This document shows positions 25,685-34,220 of a stretch of 64,000 nt of DNA, one piece after another. Numbering within the stretch: the first letter of the stretch is position 1; each line of letters starts with the position of its first letter. The DNA comes from Terriglobales bacterium. Lineage in GTDB: Bacteria > Acidobacteriota > Terriglobia > Terriglobales > Acidobacteriaceae. The translations under genes were made by a program, and so were the position numbers. The notes under the pieces are model-generated. The model had not been told where the DNA came from. It was given only the letters and a program-made list of their open reading frames with translations, and did no database searches. The stretch lies in the NCBI GenBank assembly GCA_035651655.1, contig DASRFG010000025.1, forward strand, positions 62,001-126,000, read 5' to 3'.

Positions 25685-26653
25685 ATGCTGGTACATGCGA
25701 TTACCCCCGAACCGGTTTATGAATTCGCGGCCGACGTGCGCGAAGGATTGTCCAAGCCCGGACAGAAAGAACTTCTTTCCAAGTATCTCTATGACGATGT
25801 CGGTTCAGCGCTGTTCGAGGTGATTAGCCTGCTTCCCGAGTATGGCCTTACACGCGCCGATCAGCGGCTACTGCGGCGCAACGCCTACGACATCGTCTCC
25901 CGTCTTCCCGCGCGCGTCACCGTGGCCGAACTCGGTAGCGGAAGCGGCAAAAAGACGCGCTGGATCCTGAAGGCCCTCTCCCGGAATCAGCACACATCTT
26001 ATTGTCCGATTGAGATTTCGCCCGCCGCCCTTGCCATGTGCAAGCGTGAGCTGGGCGACATCGATTCCATCAGCATTGTTGGTTTTGAGCGCGAATATCT
26101 GGATGGTTTACGTGAAGTGGCGGAGCGCCGCAAAAATGGCGAGCACCTGCTGGTGCTGTTCCTGGGAAGCACCATTGGCAATTTTGACCGGCCCGCAGGC
26201 GCCCGCTTCCTGGCTGAAGTGCGGAAAATTCTGCAACCCGGCGACGCGCTCCTGCTGGGCACTGATCTAATGAAACCCAGACCCCAATTGCTCGATGCCT
26301 ACGATGACGCCACCGGTGTGACCGCCGCCTTCAATTTGAATCTGCTCGCCCGCATCAATCGCGAGCTCGACGCGGACTTTGATTTAGAGCAATTCGAGCA
26401 CGTTGCCAAGTTCAATAGTCAGGCCCGCAGCGTGGAAATGCATCTCCGCTCTCTGCGGAAGCAAACCGTCAATATTCCGAAATCCGAGCTCTCAGTCACC
26501 TTTCTTAAGGGCGAAACCATTTGGACGGAAAGTAGTCACAAGTATTTTCGCGAAGAGGTGCCAGAGATCGCCGCTGCTGCCGGCTTCCGCTGTGACGCCC
26601 AGTGGATCGACCACGAGTGGCCCTTCGCCGAAAACCTGTTGATCGCCGAGTGA
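25685..26653 (+). CDS. egtD: L-histidine N-alpha-methyltransferase EgtD
   Basis: 322 residues. Family hallmarks: KYLYDDVGSALFEVISLLPEYGLTRAD near the N-terminus, SAM-binding VAELGSGSGKKT, FLGSTIGNFD, and the C-terminal EMHLRSLRKQTVNI and WTESSHKYF blocks that shape the histidine pocket. It makes N-alpha-trimethylhistidine from histidine using three SAM, the first step of ergothioneine synthesis. It lies directly downstream of egtB, forming a two-gene pathway; the final C-S lyase (EgtE) is not in the window and may be a general PLP lyase. Confidence 0.93.
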   Translation: MLVHAITPEPVYEFAADVREGLSKPGQKELLSKYLYDDVGSALFEVISLLPEYGLTRADQRLLRRNAYDIVSRLPARVTVAELGSGSGKKTRWILKALSRNQHTSYCPIEISPAALAMCKRELGDIDSISIVGFEREYLDGLREVAERRKNGEHLLVLFLGSTIGNFDRPAGARFLAEVRKILQPGDALLLGTDLMKPRPQLLDAYDDATGVTAAFNLNLLARINRELDADFDLEQFEHVAKFNSQARSVEMHLRSLRKQTVNIPKSELSVTFLKGETIWTESSHKYFREEVPEIAAAAGFRCDAQWIDHEWPFAENLLIAE

Positions 26654-26759
26654 GGCCCCCCTTGCTCGGCGATTTCAGTCATCTCTGGGCGACGCTGCTG
26701 CCCTTGGGTGGGGCGGCGCTTTAGCGCTGCGATAAACCGTTGTAAACTCTTCCTGACCA

Positions 26760-27509
26760 ATGACCCTCCCCACTCTCCAAAAAACCAAAGAACAACTGGA
26801 CCAGGAAAAACAGACTGTCGCTCGCGCCGCTGTCGGATGGGTCAAGAGCGGCATGCGGCTCGGACTCGGCACCGGCTCCACCGCCAATTACTTCATCACT
26901 TTTCTCGGCGAGCGCGTGCGCAGCGAGGGACTACGCATCGAAGCCATCGCCTCCTCAAACGAAAGTGAGACCCGGGCCAGGAAAGAGGGCATTCCATTGA
27001 TTAAGCCCAGGCGCGGGCTGCAGCTCGACCTTGGGGTGGACGGTGCGGACGAAATCGCTCCCGATCTGAGTTTAATAAAGGGCGGAGGGGGAGCCCTGCT
27101 GCGGGAGAAAGTGGTCGCTCGCGCATGCCGTTATTTCCTGGTCATCGCCGACTCTTCCAAACGCGTGGAGCGGCTGGGCGCGTTTCCGCTGCCCGTCGAG
27201 GTCGTGCCCTTTGCATTGCCCTGGGTGATGGATCAGATTGCAGAACTGGGCGCTGAGCCGATCCAGAGAATGACGGCGAACCAACCATTCCTAACCGATC
27301 AGCAGAACTGCGTACTCGATTGCCATTTCCGCGTGATCAGAGATCCAGTCAGCCTGGCTGCCCGGCTAAAAGACATTCCTGGAATTGCGGAACACGGCTT
27401 GTTTGTCGGGTACGCACGCGCCGCCCTGGTCGGCGACGGCAAAGATGTTCTTGTCCTGCGTGCCGGCCAGCCGCCGCGCCCGGCCTCGGATTTCAACGAC
27501 TTGCCTTGA
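26760..27509 (+). CDS. rpiA: Ribose-5-phosphate isomerase A
   Basis: 249 residues. Motifs of RpiA in order: LGTGSTANYFI (phosphate loop), DLGVDGADEI, LIKGGGGALLREKVVA (active-site Asp/Lys/Glu region) and VEVVPFA. It interconverts ribose-5-phosphate and ribulose-5-phosphate in the pentose phosphate pathway. The N-terminal start ATG has no obvious ribosome site, but the next Met candidates would remove the first helix. With the 6-phosphogluconate dehydrogenase upstream it supports nucleotide and NADPH supply. Confidence 0.93.
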   Translation: MTLPTLQKTKEQLDQEKQTVARAAVGWVKSGMRLGLGTGSTANYFITFLGERVRSEGLRIEAIASSNESETRARKEGIPLIKPRRGLQLDLGVDGADEIAPDLSLIKGGGGALLREKVVARACRYFLVIADSSKRVERLGAFPLPVEVVPFALPWVMDQIAELGAEPIQRMTANQPFLTDQQNCVLDCHFRVIRDPVSLAARLKDIPGIAEHGLFVGYARAALVGDGKDVLVLRAGQPPRPASDFNDLP

Positions 27510-27625
27510 CGCCGAACCTAGCTGACCGGTTGCGGCGATTCCTGTATCCTTAAGCTTCGTGTCATAGGGCCGACCATGCTGCAATCCGGCCTGCCGTCGC
27601 ACACATACCCGGAGGTAGAGCAGAA

Positions 27626-29020
27626 ATGGCGATTGCCAGCATCAATCCCGCAACCGGTGAAGTTCTGAAGACCTTCGAGCCGCTCTCCGATTCGCAACTC
27701 GACGCCAAGATCGCTCTCGCGGCTGAAACCTTTCGCAATTATCGTAAGGTTCCTTTCGCGCAGCGCTCTCGCTGGATGATCAAAGCAGCCGAAATCATCG
27801 AGGCCGAAAAAGAAGCGTTGGGCCGGCTGATGACCTGGGAGATGGGAAAGACGCTGCGCTCCGCCATTGATGAAGCCGCCAAGTGCGCCTGGGTCTGCCG
27901 CTACTACGCAGAGAATGCGGAACGCTTCCTCGCCGATGAGATCGTGGAGACCACCGCCAGCCGCAGCTACGTGCGTTACCAGCCGCTGGGGCCGGTGTTG
28001 GCGGTCATGCCGTGGAATTTTCCTTTCTGGCAGGTATTTCGCTTTGCCGCTCCCAGCTTGATGGTCGGCAACGTCGGCCTGCTGAAGCACGCCTCGAACG
28101 TCCCGCAGTGCGCGCTCGCCATCGCCGACATTTTCCATAGGGCGGGTTTTCCGGAAGGCGCCTTCCAAACTCTCCTCATTCCCGCCAAGCAAGTGGATAG
28201 AGTCCTCGCCGACCCGCGGATCGTCGCGGCCACCCTCACCGGCAGCGTGGAAGCAGGTGTCCAGGTGGCGACCGGTGCCGGCAAGAGAATCAAGAAAGTG
28301 GTGCTGGAACTCGGAGGCAGCGATCCTTTTATTGTTATGCCCAGTGCCGACCTGGACGACGCGGTTTCGACGGCTGTCAAGGCCCGAATCATCAACAACG
28401 GCCAGTCCTGCATCGCAGCCAAGCGCTTCATCGTTGCCCAGCCTATTGCGGAGCAGTTCGAGCGCGAGTTCGTGAAGAAGATGGAAGCGCTGAATATCGG
28501 CGACCCGCTCCACGAGCAAACTGAGCTGGGACCTCTTGCTACCCCGGACGGGGTCACCGACCTTGAACGGGACGTGAAGAAGTCAATTGAAGCCGGAGCC
28601 CGGCTTCTCACTGGAGGGAAGCGCCGCCCCGGAAAAGGAAACTTCTACGAGCCCACGGTGCTCACCAATATTCCCAAGAACTCGCCGGCCTATAACGAAG
28701 AGCTGTTCGGCCCGGTGGCGTCCATCTTTCACGCCAAAGATGTGGATGACGCGATTCGTATTGCCAATGACAGCCGCTTCGGCCTGGGCGCCAGCGCGTG
28801 GACCAATGACGCAGGCGAGCGTGAACGCTTCATCAACGAACTCGAGGCCGGCATGGTCTTCATCAACAAAATGGTGGCCTCCGATCCGCGTCTCCCATTT
28901 GGGGGCATCAAAGAGTCCGGATACGGCCGCGAGCTAGGAGTGCATGGCATCCGCGAGTTCACGCTCATCAAGACCATCTGGATACAGGAAGCCGCCAAGA
29001 AGACGCAGGTGGCTGCCTAG
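27626..29020 (+). CDS. Aldehyde dehydrogenase, succinate-semialdehyde type
   Basis: 464 residues of the ALDH superfamily. PWNFPFWQVFR is the usual NAD(P)-entry segment, VLELGGSDPFIV has the catalytic Glu region, and NNGQSCIAAKRF has the nucleophile Cys. The short N-terminus (MAIASINPATGEVLKTFEPLSD) and the C-terminal PFGGIKESGYGRELG match bacterial SSADHs (YneI/GabD2 type). Reaction: succinate semialdehyde to succinate with NAD(P)+. Start: ATG after GGAGGTAG. No GABA transaminase is nearby, so the physiological aldehyde is not fixed. Confidence 0.87.
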   Translation: MAIASINPATGEVLKTFEPLSDSQLDAKIALAAETFRNYRKVPFAQRSRWMIKAAEIIEAEKEALGRLMTWEMGKTLRSAIDEAAKCAWVCRYYAENAERFLADEIVETTASRSYVRYQPLGPVLAVMPWNFPFWQVFRFAAPSLMVGNVGLLKHASNVPQCALAIADIFHRAGFPEGAFQTLLIPAKQVDRVLADPRIVAATLTGSVEAGVQVATGAGKRIKKVVLELGGSDPFIVMPSADLDDAVSTAVKARIINNGQSCIAAKRFIVAQPIAEQFEREFVKKMEALNIGDPLHEQTELGPLATPDGVTDLERDVKKSIEAGARLLTGGKRRPGKGNFYEPTVLTNIPKNSPAYNEELFGPVASIFHAKDVDDAIRIANDSRFGLGASAWTNDAGERERFINELEAGMVFINKMVASDPRLPFGGIKESGYGRELGVHGIREFTLIKTIWIQEAAKKTQVAA

Positions 29021-29044
29021 CTTGCTGACGCGCTGTCGAGATTA

Positions 29045-30538
29045 GTGGAACAACTCACGACTTCCGCGCCGACCCCCGCTCCAGCCACACTTTGCGGGAC
29101 CGTTAACCCCCGTCACAACGCTCGCGCAGGGTTCATCGTAGTGGTTGTTTTTGTTTCCTATGCTTACTTCTATGCTGGCACCAGCGCGAATTCCAATTCG
29201 CGTTTTGATCTGGTGCGGGCCATCGTCGAGCAGCACACGCTCTGCATTGATAGTTACCAGCAAAACACCGGCGACAAAGCGCTCTGGAATGGCCACTATT
29301 ATTCCGACAAAGCTCCCGGTCAGGCGCTCGCTGCCGTGCCGGTTGTGGCGGCTGCGCGTGCCGTCCTCATTGCCGCCGGCGCAAACCCCACATCGCGCCG
29401 CTCGCTCTGGTTTTTGAACTACCTTGCCACGCTCACCACCGTCGTCGTTCCTGGTGCCCTCGCAGCGGGCTGCTTGTATTTCATCTGCCTTTGGCTTGGG
29501 TGTTCGGCCAACGGCGCTTTCTTTGCGGCTCTCTGCTATGCGCTTGCCACTCCCATGTGGGCTTACGGAACGGGGTTCTTGAGCCACGCTTTCACGGCTT
29601 CTTGTCTGGTGTTCGCGTTCGCTGCCGCAGTTGCACTCCGAAGGTTCCGCAGCCCGCGTCACGACATTTGGCTCGGATCGGCAGTCGGATTTTTCGCCGG
29701 ATGGGCTACGATCAGCGAGTTTCCCGCGGCAATACCAGCGGTGATCCTGGCGGTTCTTGCCGCCGTGCACGCGCGGGCCGGCGGAGCAGATCGTCTCCGC
29801 CGTGTGGTCCTGGCGGTAACCGGCGCGGCCTCCCTGTGTTTTGCCGTGCTTTGGGCTTATCAGGTGGCGGCTTTTGGATCGCTCTTCAACCTGGGCTACA
29901 GCCACCATGCTACTTTTTCCCAGACCGTGCACACCGGTTTTTTCGGAGTGACTTACCCCAAACTTAATGTATTACTTCACCTGTTGATCGGCACCCGCCG
30001 CGGGCTGCTGCCCCTGGCGCCGGTGCTTATCCTGGCTCCTTTTGGCTTCGTCACCCTTTGGAAGCAGCGGGAAGCGCGCAGCAGCACTCTCGCCGCCGCG
30101 GCGATTGCTCTCTACTTTCTCCTTTTCAACGCTTCGTTTCTGGATTGGTACGCCGGATGGATCTATGGTCCCCGCTACCTCTCGCCGGGACTGCCATTCA
30201 TCTGCCTCGGCCTGGCGCCCTTCTGGATGACGGCGCGCCCGTGGCTGCGTGGCGTGCTGCTCGGATTCGCCCTGATCGGCGCTGCACAATCTCTGATTGC
30301 TGTCAGCACCACCATCAGTCCACCGGACGCCATCAAATATCCGGTTCGCGACTATCTCTGGCCAGCCTTCCGCAGTGGCCGCATCCCGCTCAACGAGAAT
30401 GGATTCAATTTAGGAACGCTAGTTGGACTGCGCGGCCTAACGAGTCTGGTACCGTTATTGGCCGGGTGGGCGGTATTACTTTTGCTTGGGGTGGCTCTCA
30501 ATAAACCACAGAGGGCACAGAGGAGGAATACTGATTGA
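29045..30538 (+). CDS. Polytopic GT-C-like membrane protein
   Basis: 497 residues with about 11-12 hydrophobic helices. The first extracytoplasmic loop has acidic residues (FDLVRAIVEQ) and the motif YYSDKAPGQ, typical of bacterial GT-C/mannosyltransferase-like proteins that use polyprenyl-phosphate sugars; a later loop FLDWYAGWIYGPRYLSPGLP is also common to the group. Function inferred only at that level. Start: GTG at 29045, with no clear ribosome site. The last codons (NKPQRAQRRNTD) are made from the left arm of an inverted repeat, so the natural C-terminus may have been extended by repeat insertion. Confidence 0.7.
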   Translation: MEQLTTSAPTPAPATLCGTVNPRHNARAGFIVVVVFVSYAYFYAGTSANSNSRFDLVRAIVEQHTLCIDSYQQNTGDKALWNGHYYSDKAPGQALAAVPVVAAARAVLIAAGANPTSRRSLWFLNYLATLTTVVVPGALAAGCLYFICLWLGCSANGAFFAALCYALATPMWAYGTGFLSHAFTASCLVFAFAAAVALRRFRSPRHDIWLGSAVGFFAGWATISEFPAAIPAVILAVLAAVHARAGGADRLRRVVLAVTGAASLCFAVLWAYQVAAFGSLFNLGYSHHATFSQTVHTGFFGVTYPKLNVLLHLLIGTRRGLLPLAPVLILAPFGFVTLWKQREARSSTLAAAAIALYFLLFNASFLDWYAGWIYGPRYLSPGLPFICLGLAPFWMTARPWLRGVLLGFALIGAAQSLIAVSTTISPPDAIKYPVRDYLWPAFRSGRIPLNENGFNLGTLVGLRGLTSLVPLLAGWAVLLLLGVALNKPQRAQRRNTD

Positions 30539-30614
30539 AGCTCCAGCGTTTTAGAGCTGTTGGTGTCGCTTTAGAAAGCCTGGCCCCTCTGTGGACTCTG
30601 TGCTCTCTGTGGTT
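30504..30614. repeat. Inverted repeat element spanning the end of the GT-C-like gene
   Basis: Left arm AACCACAGAGGGCACAGAG (30504-30522) and right arm CTCTGTGCTCTCTGTGGTT (30596-30614) are complementary with one mismatch, 73 bases apart. This is a REP-like dispersed element of a type common in environmental bacteria. The left arm lies inside the coding end of the upstream gene; a related single-arm fragment (CGTGTCCTTTGTGGTG) is at about 63688-63703. It could also act as a strong terminator structure between convergent genes. Confidence 0.7.
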
Positions 30615-30649
30615 AAAGCCTTGTGTCCTTTGTAATGAAGATCTGAAAA

Positions 30650-31756
30650 CTAATTCGACCCATCCACCGACAGTTGGTAGATAAAATCCGGCCGGGCCAT
30701 ACCACGGAATTCGAATACGTGAACAAAGAACGTGGTCGGGGCCCCCAACGCGCCCGGGACCCGCAGAAGTATTCGCGAGTCGCGGGTTGACCCGCCAATC
30801 TGCACGTCATCGTTGATGCATTGGTCGAAGAATCCCCCAACCAGCTTGGGTGGAACAAGAGGCGCGGTGGCCGCATCCAGCGCCGGATCGTCACAGGTCT
30901 GCAGGCGTTGCCCATTCGAGTCCACTAGTTCTATGACGGTATCCATCTGCGAGGGTGTAGGTATCAGTCTGTCGGCAAATGATTCAATGGTGTAGGTTGC
31001 CCCGCCCACAGTGTTCACAGCATAAAAATCAGAATCGGCAGGCGCAAGCAAGCCGGTGCTGGCGTCAAATCCGGGGCTGAGGGAGGCAGTAAATTTCCCC
31101 CGCGTAATCGGCGTTGCGTGGGCGATATCGTCATTGCGCGCCGCCGAGGAAACCACGTTTAAGGTGAGCGCCTGGGTGGCGATAGTGCCAATGCTATCAG
31201 GCACGCTAACGGTAAAGGAGAAAGACCCTGTCACGGTTGGTGTGCCGGTCACAATTCCCAGCGCACTGAACCCCATGCCAGTGGGCAAAGAACCACTGAG
31301 TGTCCAGAATCCAGGGCCGGCAGTCCCGAGGGTCGCCAACTGAACTTCATAGAAGTGGTTCACCACGGCATCGGGCAAGCTCGTGGTCGTGATGGCGAAT
31401 GGCGCCGCCGTGACATTCAGATGAACTGTGCCCGTCCCGGTTCCTGTCCCAGAATCGGTGACGTTCACCGTAAAATGCGCTGCCCCAGCGGCCGCCGGAA
31501 TTCCGCTGATCGCACCGTTCTTATCCATCGTGAGCCCCAGTGGCAGTAGCGTACCCGAGCTGAATTTATAAGGAGGCGCACCGCCACTGGCATGCAGTTG
31601 CTGCTGGTAGATCACTCCCACCTGTCCAGCTGCCACGTTCGATGTCACAGTAAGGTGCGCTGGGGGTGGTGGTGGTGGCGGAGCCGAGCCTCCCCCGCCA
31701 CACGCGACCATACCTGCTACTACGCACACCATGATGAAAAGAGATGCGCTCTTCAT
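30650..31756 (-). CDS. Lipoprotein with Ig-like (He_PIG) repeats and PPC-like domain
   Basis: 368 residues. The signal peptide ends in VACGGGG; the Cys is a lipobox residue, followed by a Gly/Pro-rich tether. Two putative-Ig repeats follow (LPLGLTMDKNGAISGIPAAAG and LPTGMGFSALGIVTGTPTVTG, each ending G-T/I-P), then from about residue 230 a pre-peptidase C-terminal-like beta-sandwich (DSDFYAVNTVGGATYTIESFA, MDTVIELVDSNGQRL). Predicted surface or periplasmic. It is the last gene of a three-gene operon and overlaps the matrixin gene by ATGA. The fold suggests a binding or docking partner for the protease. Confidence 0.78.
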   Translation of the reverse strand: MKSASLFIMVCVVAGMVACGGGGSAPPPPPPPAHLTVTSNVAAGQVGVIYQQQLHASGGAPPYKFSSGTLLPLGLTMDKNGAISGIPAAAGAAHFTVNVTDSGTGTGTGTVHLNVTAAPFAITTTSLPDAVVNHFYEVQLATLGTAGPGFWTLSGSLPTGMGFSALGIVTGTPTVTGSFSFTVSVPDSIGTIATQALTLNVVSSAARNDDIAHATPITRGKFTASLSPGFDASTGLLAPADSDFYAVNTVGGATYTIESFADRLIPTPSQMDTVIELVDSNGQRLQTCDDPALDAATAPLVPPKLVGGFFDQCINDDVQIGGSTRDSRILLRVPGALGAPTTFFVHVFEFRGMARPDFIYQLSVDGSN

Positions 31757-33108
31757 AGGCCGCGCTCCTGGTTCACGCTGCCATGGATCGCCCGCAAATC
31801 ATCGGGAATCAAGAGCAACGAGCCTTCAAAGCCATCCAGAATCTGCGGGGTATTGCTGAGCGTGAGATCCACTGCCGGCCCGGTTGTTCCCGCGGTTACG
31901 GAAAACGGGGAACTGGTGGCTGCGGAGCCGGGTATCGGGATTGGCGGATCCAGCGGCCCCACGCTCGAACCAGCCGTAAATGCACCGAACACAGATTCCG
32001 CCTCTATCGTGTACTGGTTGCCCCCAGGCACAGGCATCTGGTAAGAACCCAACATTCCGGGGGCGCGTCCACCGAAGACGTCGCCACCCGTGTTGTCATC
32101 AAGAAAACCACGAGGTGGACATTGGCTCGCCGGTGCGCATTGCAGATAGTTGCTGGTGATTGACTGGCCCAGGTTGCCCGTGAATTGGTACCCCGAGACC
32201 GACGAAACCGCCACCGCTCTAGGATTGCCGACCTGGCGTGCAATTACATTCGCACCTTGCACCGGCGTCTTACCATCGGAAAAAAAGATGGTTCCGGTGA
32301 CGATCCCATACACCGAGCTGAAGGCAGTTTTTCCCCCACCCGTCGTGGCCACGGGGTAGAGAAAGGATATCCACGCCATGTCATCGGGAGACAGTGGACT
32401 AGGCCGAGTCTGGCAATGGGCGAAGGGGAACATCAAGGGCAAGCCGGCCACGTCGGTGGGGGAGCAATGATCCTGAGGCTGGAACAACACATCAAAGTTG
32501 ATTTGCGAGTGTCCCAGCCCCGAAAGATGACCAATTTCATGCGTGATCGCCTCATCGAACTGGCTGTTCGATAACTCGCCGTTGCTGGGATCCAAGTCCT
32601 GCCACTCGCCACCCATCAGCAACATGGCTGAAAGAATCGTTCCAGCGCTGGGATCCACCGCGCAGAGAGAACTAAACCCAATTACCCCGCTCCGCGCGCC
32701 AAAAAGTCCGGTGAGTATGCTTCCATTGGCGTCAAAAACTACCGGGTTCTGTTGTCTGTGGGAGCAGGAGCTGAATAATGTGTTCAGGTCGCCCACCGTC
32801 TTGGCGTCTCCCCCCGCCACCCCAAGAAGCGGACCCGCATTCGCATAGCTGATGGCGGCTGTCGGAACATTGGACCAGTTGGCGAACATGCTGTTAACGC
32901 GGGCTACGCCCTGCGCGTGTGTAATTTTCACCTTACCCGACTTGTCGATAGACATCGGCCCGCTGTCCACCCGATAACTGACGGGGAATGTTCTCCAGAC
33001 CAGAGGCGCGCCGGAACTGCTCAGCATCAGAGGTCCGCCGGCAAAGGCCGCGCAACAGGCAGCCAATACAAACGCAAATAGGAGGAGGTGCCTGCCACGA
33101 ATGTTCAT
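31753..33108 (-). CDS. Secreted matrixin-like zinc metalloprotease
   Basis: 451 residues. The signal peptide contains LAAC at about residues 15-18, which could be a lipobox, or cleavage could follow AFAG. The protease domain has HEIGHLSGLGH, the H-E-x2-H-x2-G-x2-H zinc motif of metzincins, and a Met-turn at LPLMFPF, then DDMAWISFLYP as in matrixins. A C-terminal carboxypeptidase-regulatory-like beta domain starts near VTGTIFFSDGKTPVQGANV. It is translationally coupled on both sides by 4-base overlaps. Target unknown; extracytoplasmic proteolysis is clear. Confidence 0.83.
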   Translation of the reverse strand: MNIRGRHLLLFAFVLAACCAAFAGGPLMLSSSGAPLVWRTFPVSYRVDSGPMSIDKSGKVKITHAQGVARVNSMFANWSNVPTAAISYANAGPLLGVAGGDAKTVGDLNTLFSSCSHRQQNPVVFDANGSILTGLFGARSGVIGFSSLCAVDPSAGTILSAMLLMGGEWQDLDPSNGELSNSQFDEAITHEIGHLSGLGHSQINFDVLFQPQDHCSPTDVAGLPLMFPFAHCQTRPSPLSPDDMAWISFLYPVATTGGGKTAFSSVYGIVTGTIFFSDGKTPVQGANVIARQVGNPRAVAVSSVSGYQFTGNLGQSITSNYLQCAPASQCPPRGFLDDNTGGDVFGGRAPGMLGSYQMPVPGGNQYTIEAESVFGAFTAGSSVGPLDPPIPIPGSAATSSPFSVTAGTTGPAVDLTLSNTPQILDGFEGSLLLIPDDLRAIHGSVNQERGL

Positions 33109-33695
33109 CGGTTGCTCCTGGCTAAGTCGGCTACCAGTTGCTTCATGTCGTTCAGCGGCAATGGCCCGGCCTGCGCCGTCAGCGCCCGCACCGACCGCTC
33201 GGAAAGTGACACTCCCCGCATTGCTGCGTCCCGCTGCACCCCGGCAAGCAAGCCGATGTTGCCGCGACCGTTCTCAGCTACCAGGCGACCTGATAATTGG
33301 GATATCCGGAAGCGGCCTTGCTCCATGCCCACCGGCGCCGACAAGCCGTATTCGCTGGGAGTAGTCAGCATGAGCACTAATTCCTCCCCTTTGCGATAGC
33401 CCCCGGCATTCAAACGGTCGCGAATGTCCCAGAGAAACTGCCGAAAAGTGAAGGTCTTGTCGGCTTGTCCCTTCATCACTTCGTCCACCTTCATGGTGAC
33501 TACCACCGTAGGTAGGTTCTGGAACTGGGGATGCGGCTCAACCCGCGCAAAAAGAACGTGCCCATGAACGATTGTCCCGGCGTTGCTAACCAGGGCAGAC
33601 AGATTTTGCGGCGCAGTGACGGCGCCGTGTTGCGCCCAGCCCGAAACCGCCAGGCATACGGTAAGCACGAAGCAGAGAGCTCGGAGGAATTGCAT
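33105..33695 (-). CDS. Secreted protein of unknown function, first gene of matrixin operon
   Basis: 196 residues with a clear signal peptide (MQFLRALCFVLTVCLAVSGWAQ). The mature part is beta-rich at first (AGTIVHGHVLFARVEPHPQF, TVVVTMKVDEVMKGQADKTFTFRQFLWD) and reads like a small extracellular binding domain, with a helical tail. It has no Cys pairs and no catalytic motif that I recognise. Start: ATG after GGGAG; an upstream frame to 33761 lacks a ribosome site. The stop overlaps the matrixin start (ATGA), implying stoichiometric production; possible roles are propeptide-like inhibitor or chaperone of the protease, which is inference. Confidence 0.65.
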   Translation of the reverse strand: MQFLRALCFVLTVCLAVSGWAQHGAVTAPQNLSALVSNAGTIVHGHVLFARVEPHPQFQNLPTVVVTMKVDEVMKGQADKTFTFRQFLWDIRDRLNAGGYRKGEELVLMLTTPSEYGLSAPVGMEQGRFRISQLSGRLVAENGRGNIGLLAGVQRDAAMRGVSLSERSVRALTAQAGPLPLNDMKQLVADLARSNR

Positions 33696-34173
33696 CGAAA
33701 ACTCCCGGTGGGGTGAGATGGCGGTGGCGTGACTTCGGGAAATACGGTACATATAACCCACAAATAGTCTTAAAACCTAAAGCGCCGAACTGCGGTGCCT
33801 AAAGTGGAGGGGTATGTTAGCAGAGATGGCACCGAATGCAACCCCCTAATTCGCATTTTCCGATTTTGCGAACAGAGAAAATACACGTCCTCCGAAGCTG
33901 CCAGCATCTTTAGTTCCAGAGTTGCTCCATTCTTAAGTTGGAATGCGCAAAACGCTCTTATCCCTTGAAGGATCAACAGGAATGAACCGATGAACTCAAG
34001 TCGGGCATAGTTATCTCCGCCACACACTGCTGAGCACAATTTCCACTATCGTAGGAAGCAAACTTCCATTTTTAATTATTGGAACACACTGTGGAGGATT
34101 GACCCGACAGATGAACGAACCGTTACATGCCTCCTATCTGGTGTCCATTCGGTGAGCCTCGATCTCTCGTGGC
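33696..34173. other. Divergent intergenic region, AT-rich, no gene recognised
   Basis: About 480 bases between the matrixin operon (leftward) and the Qng1-like operon (rightward). It is clearly less GC-rich than its surroundings. A possible 89-codon minus-strand frame at 33770-34039 has no ribosome site and an unconvincing composition. No RNA fold or repeat is obvious. The rightward promoter follows at its right end. Confidence 0.4.
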
Positions 34174-34203
34174 TTGACACCGCCTGGGGTTTAATCGTTT
34201 AAT
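34174..34203 (+). promoter_or_regulatory. Sigma70-type promoter of the Qng1-like operon
   Basis: TTGACA at 34174-34179 (perfect -35) and TTTAAT at 34198-34203 (5 of 6 -10 bases) are 18 bases apart. Transcription would begin near 34210, leaving a leader of about 11 bases before the ATG at 34221. This is the best housekeeping promoter visible in the window. Confidence 0.6.
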
Positions 34204-34220
34204 TCCACCGCCTTCCCAAC

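Noticed and set aside
27518-28519. Long minus-strand frame of 333 codons opposite the aldehyde dehydrogenase gene
   Set aside because: The sense strand encodes a full ALDH with all catalytic motifs; the antisense frame has no ribosome site and an Arg/Gly/His-rich composition typical of GC-rich shadows.
33770-34039. 89-codon minus-strand frame in the matrixin/Qng1 spacer
   Set aside because: No ribosome site, no recognisable domain, and AT-rich spacer composition.
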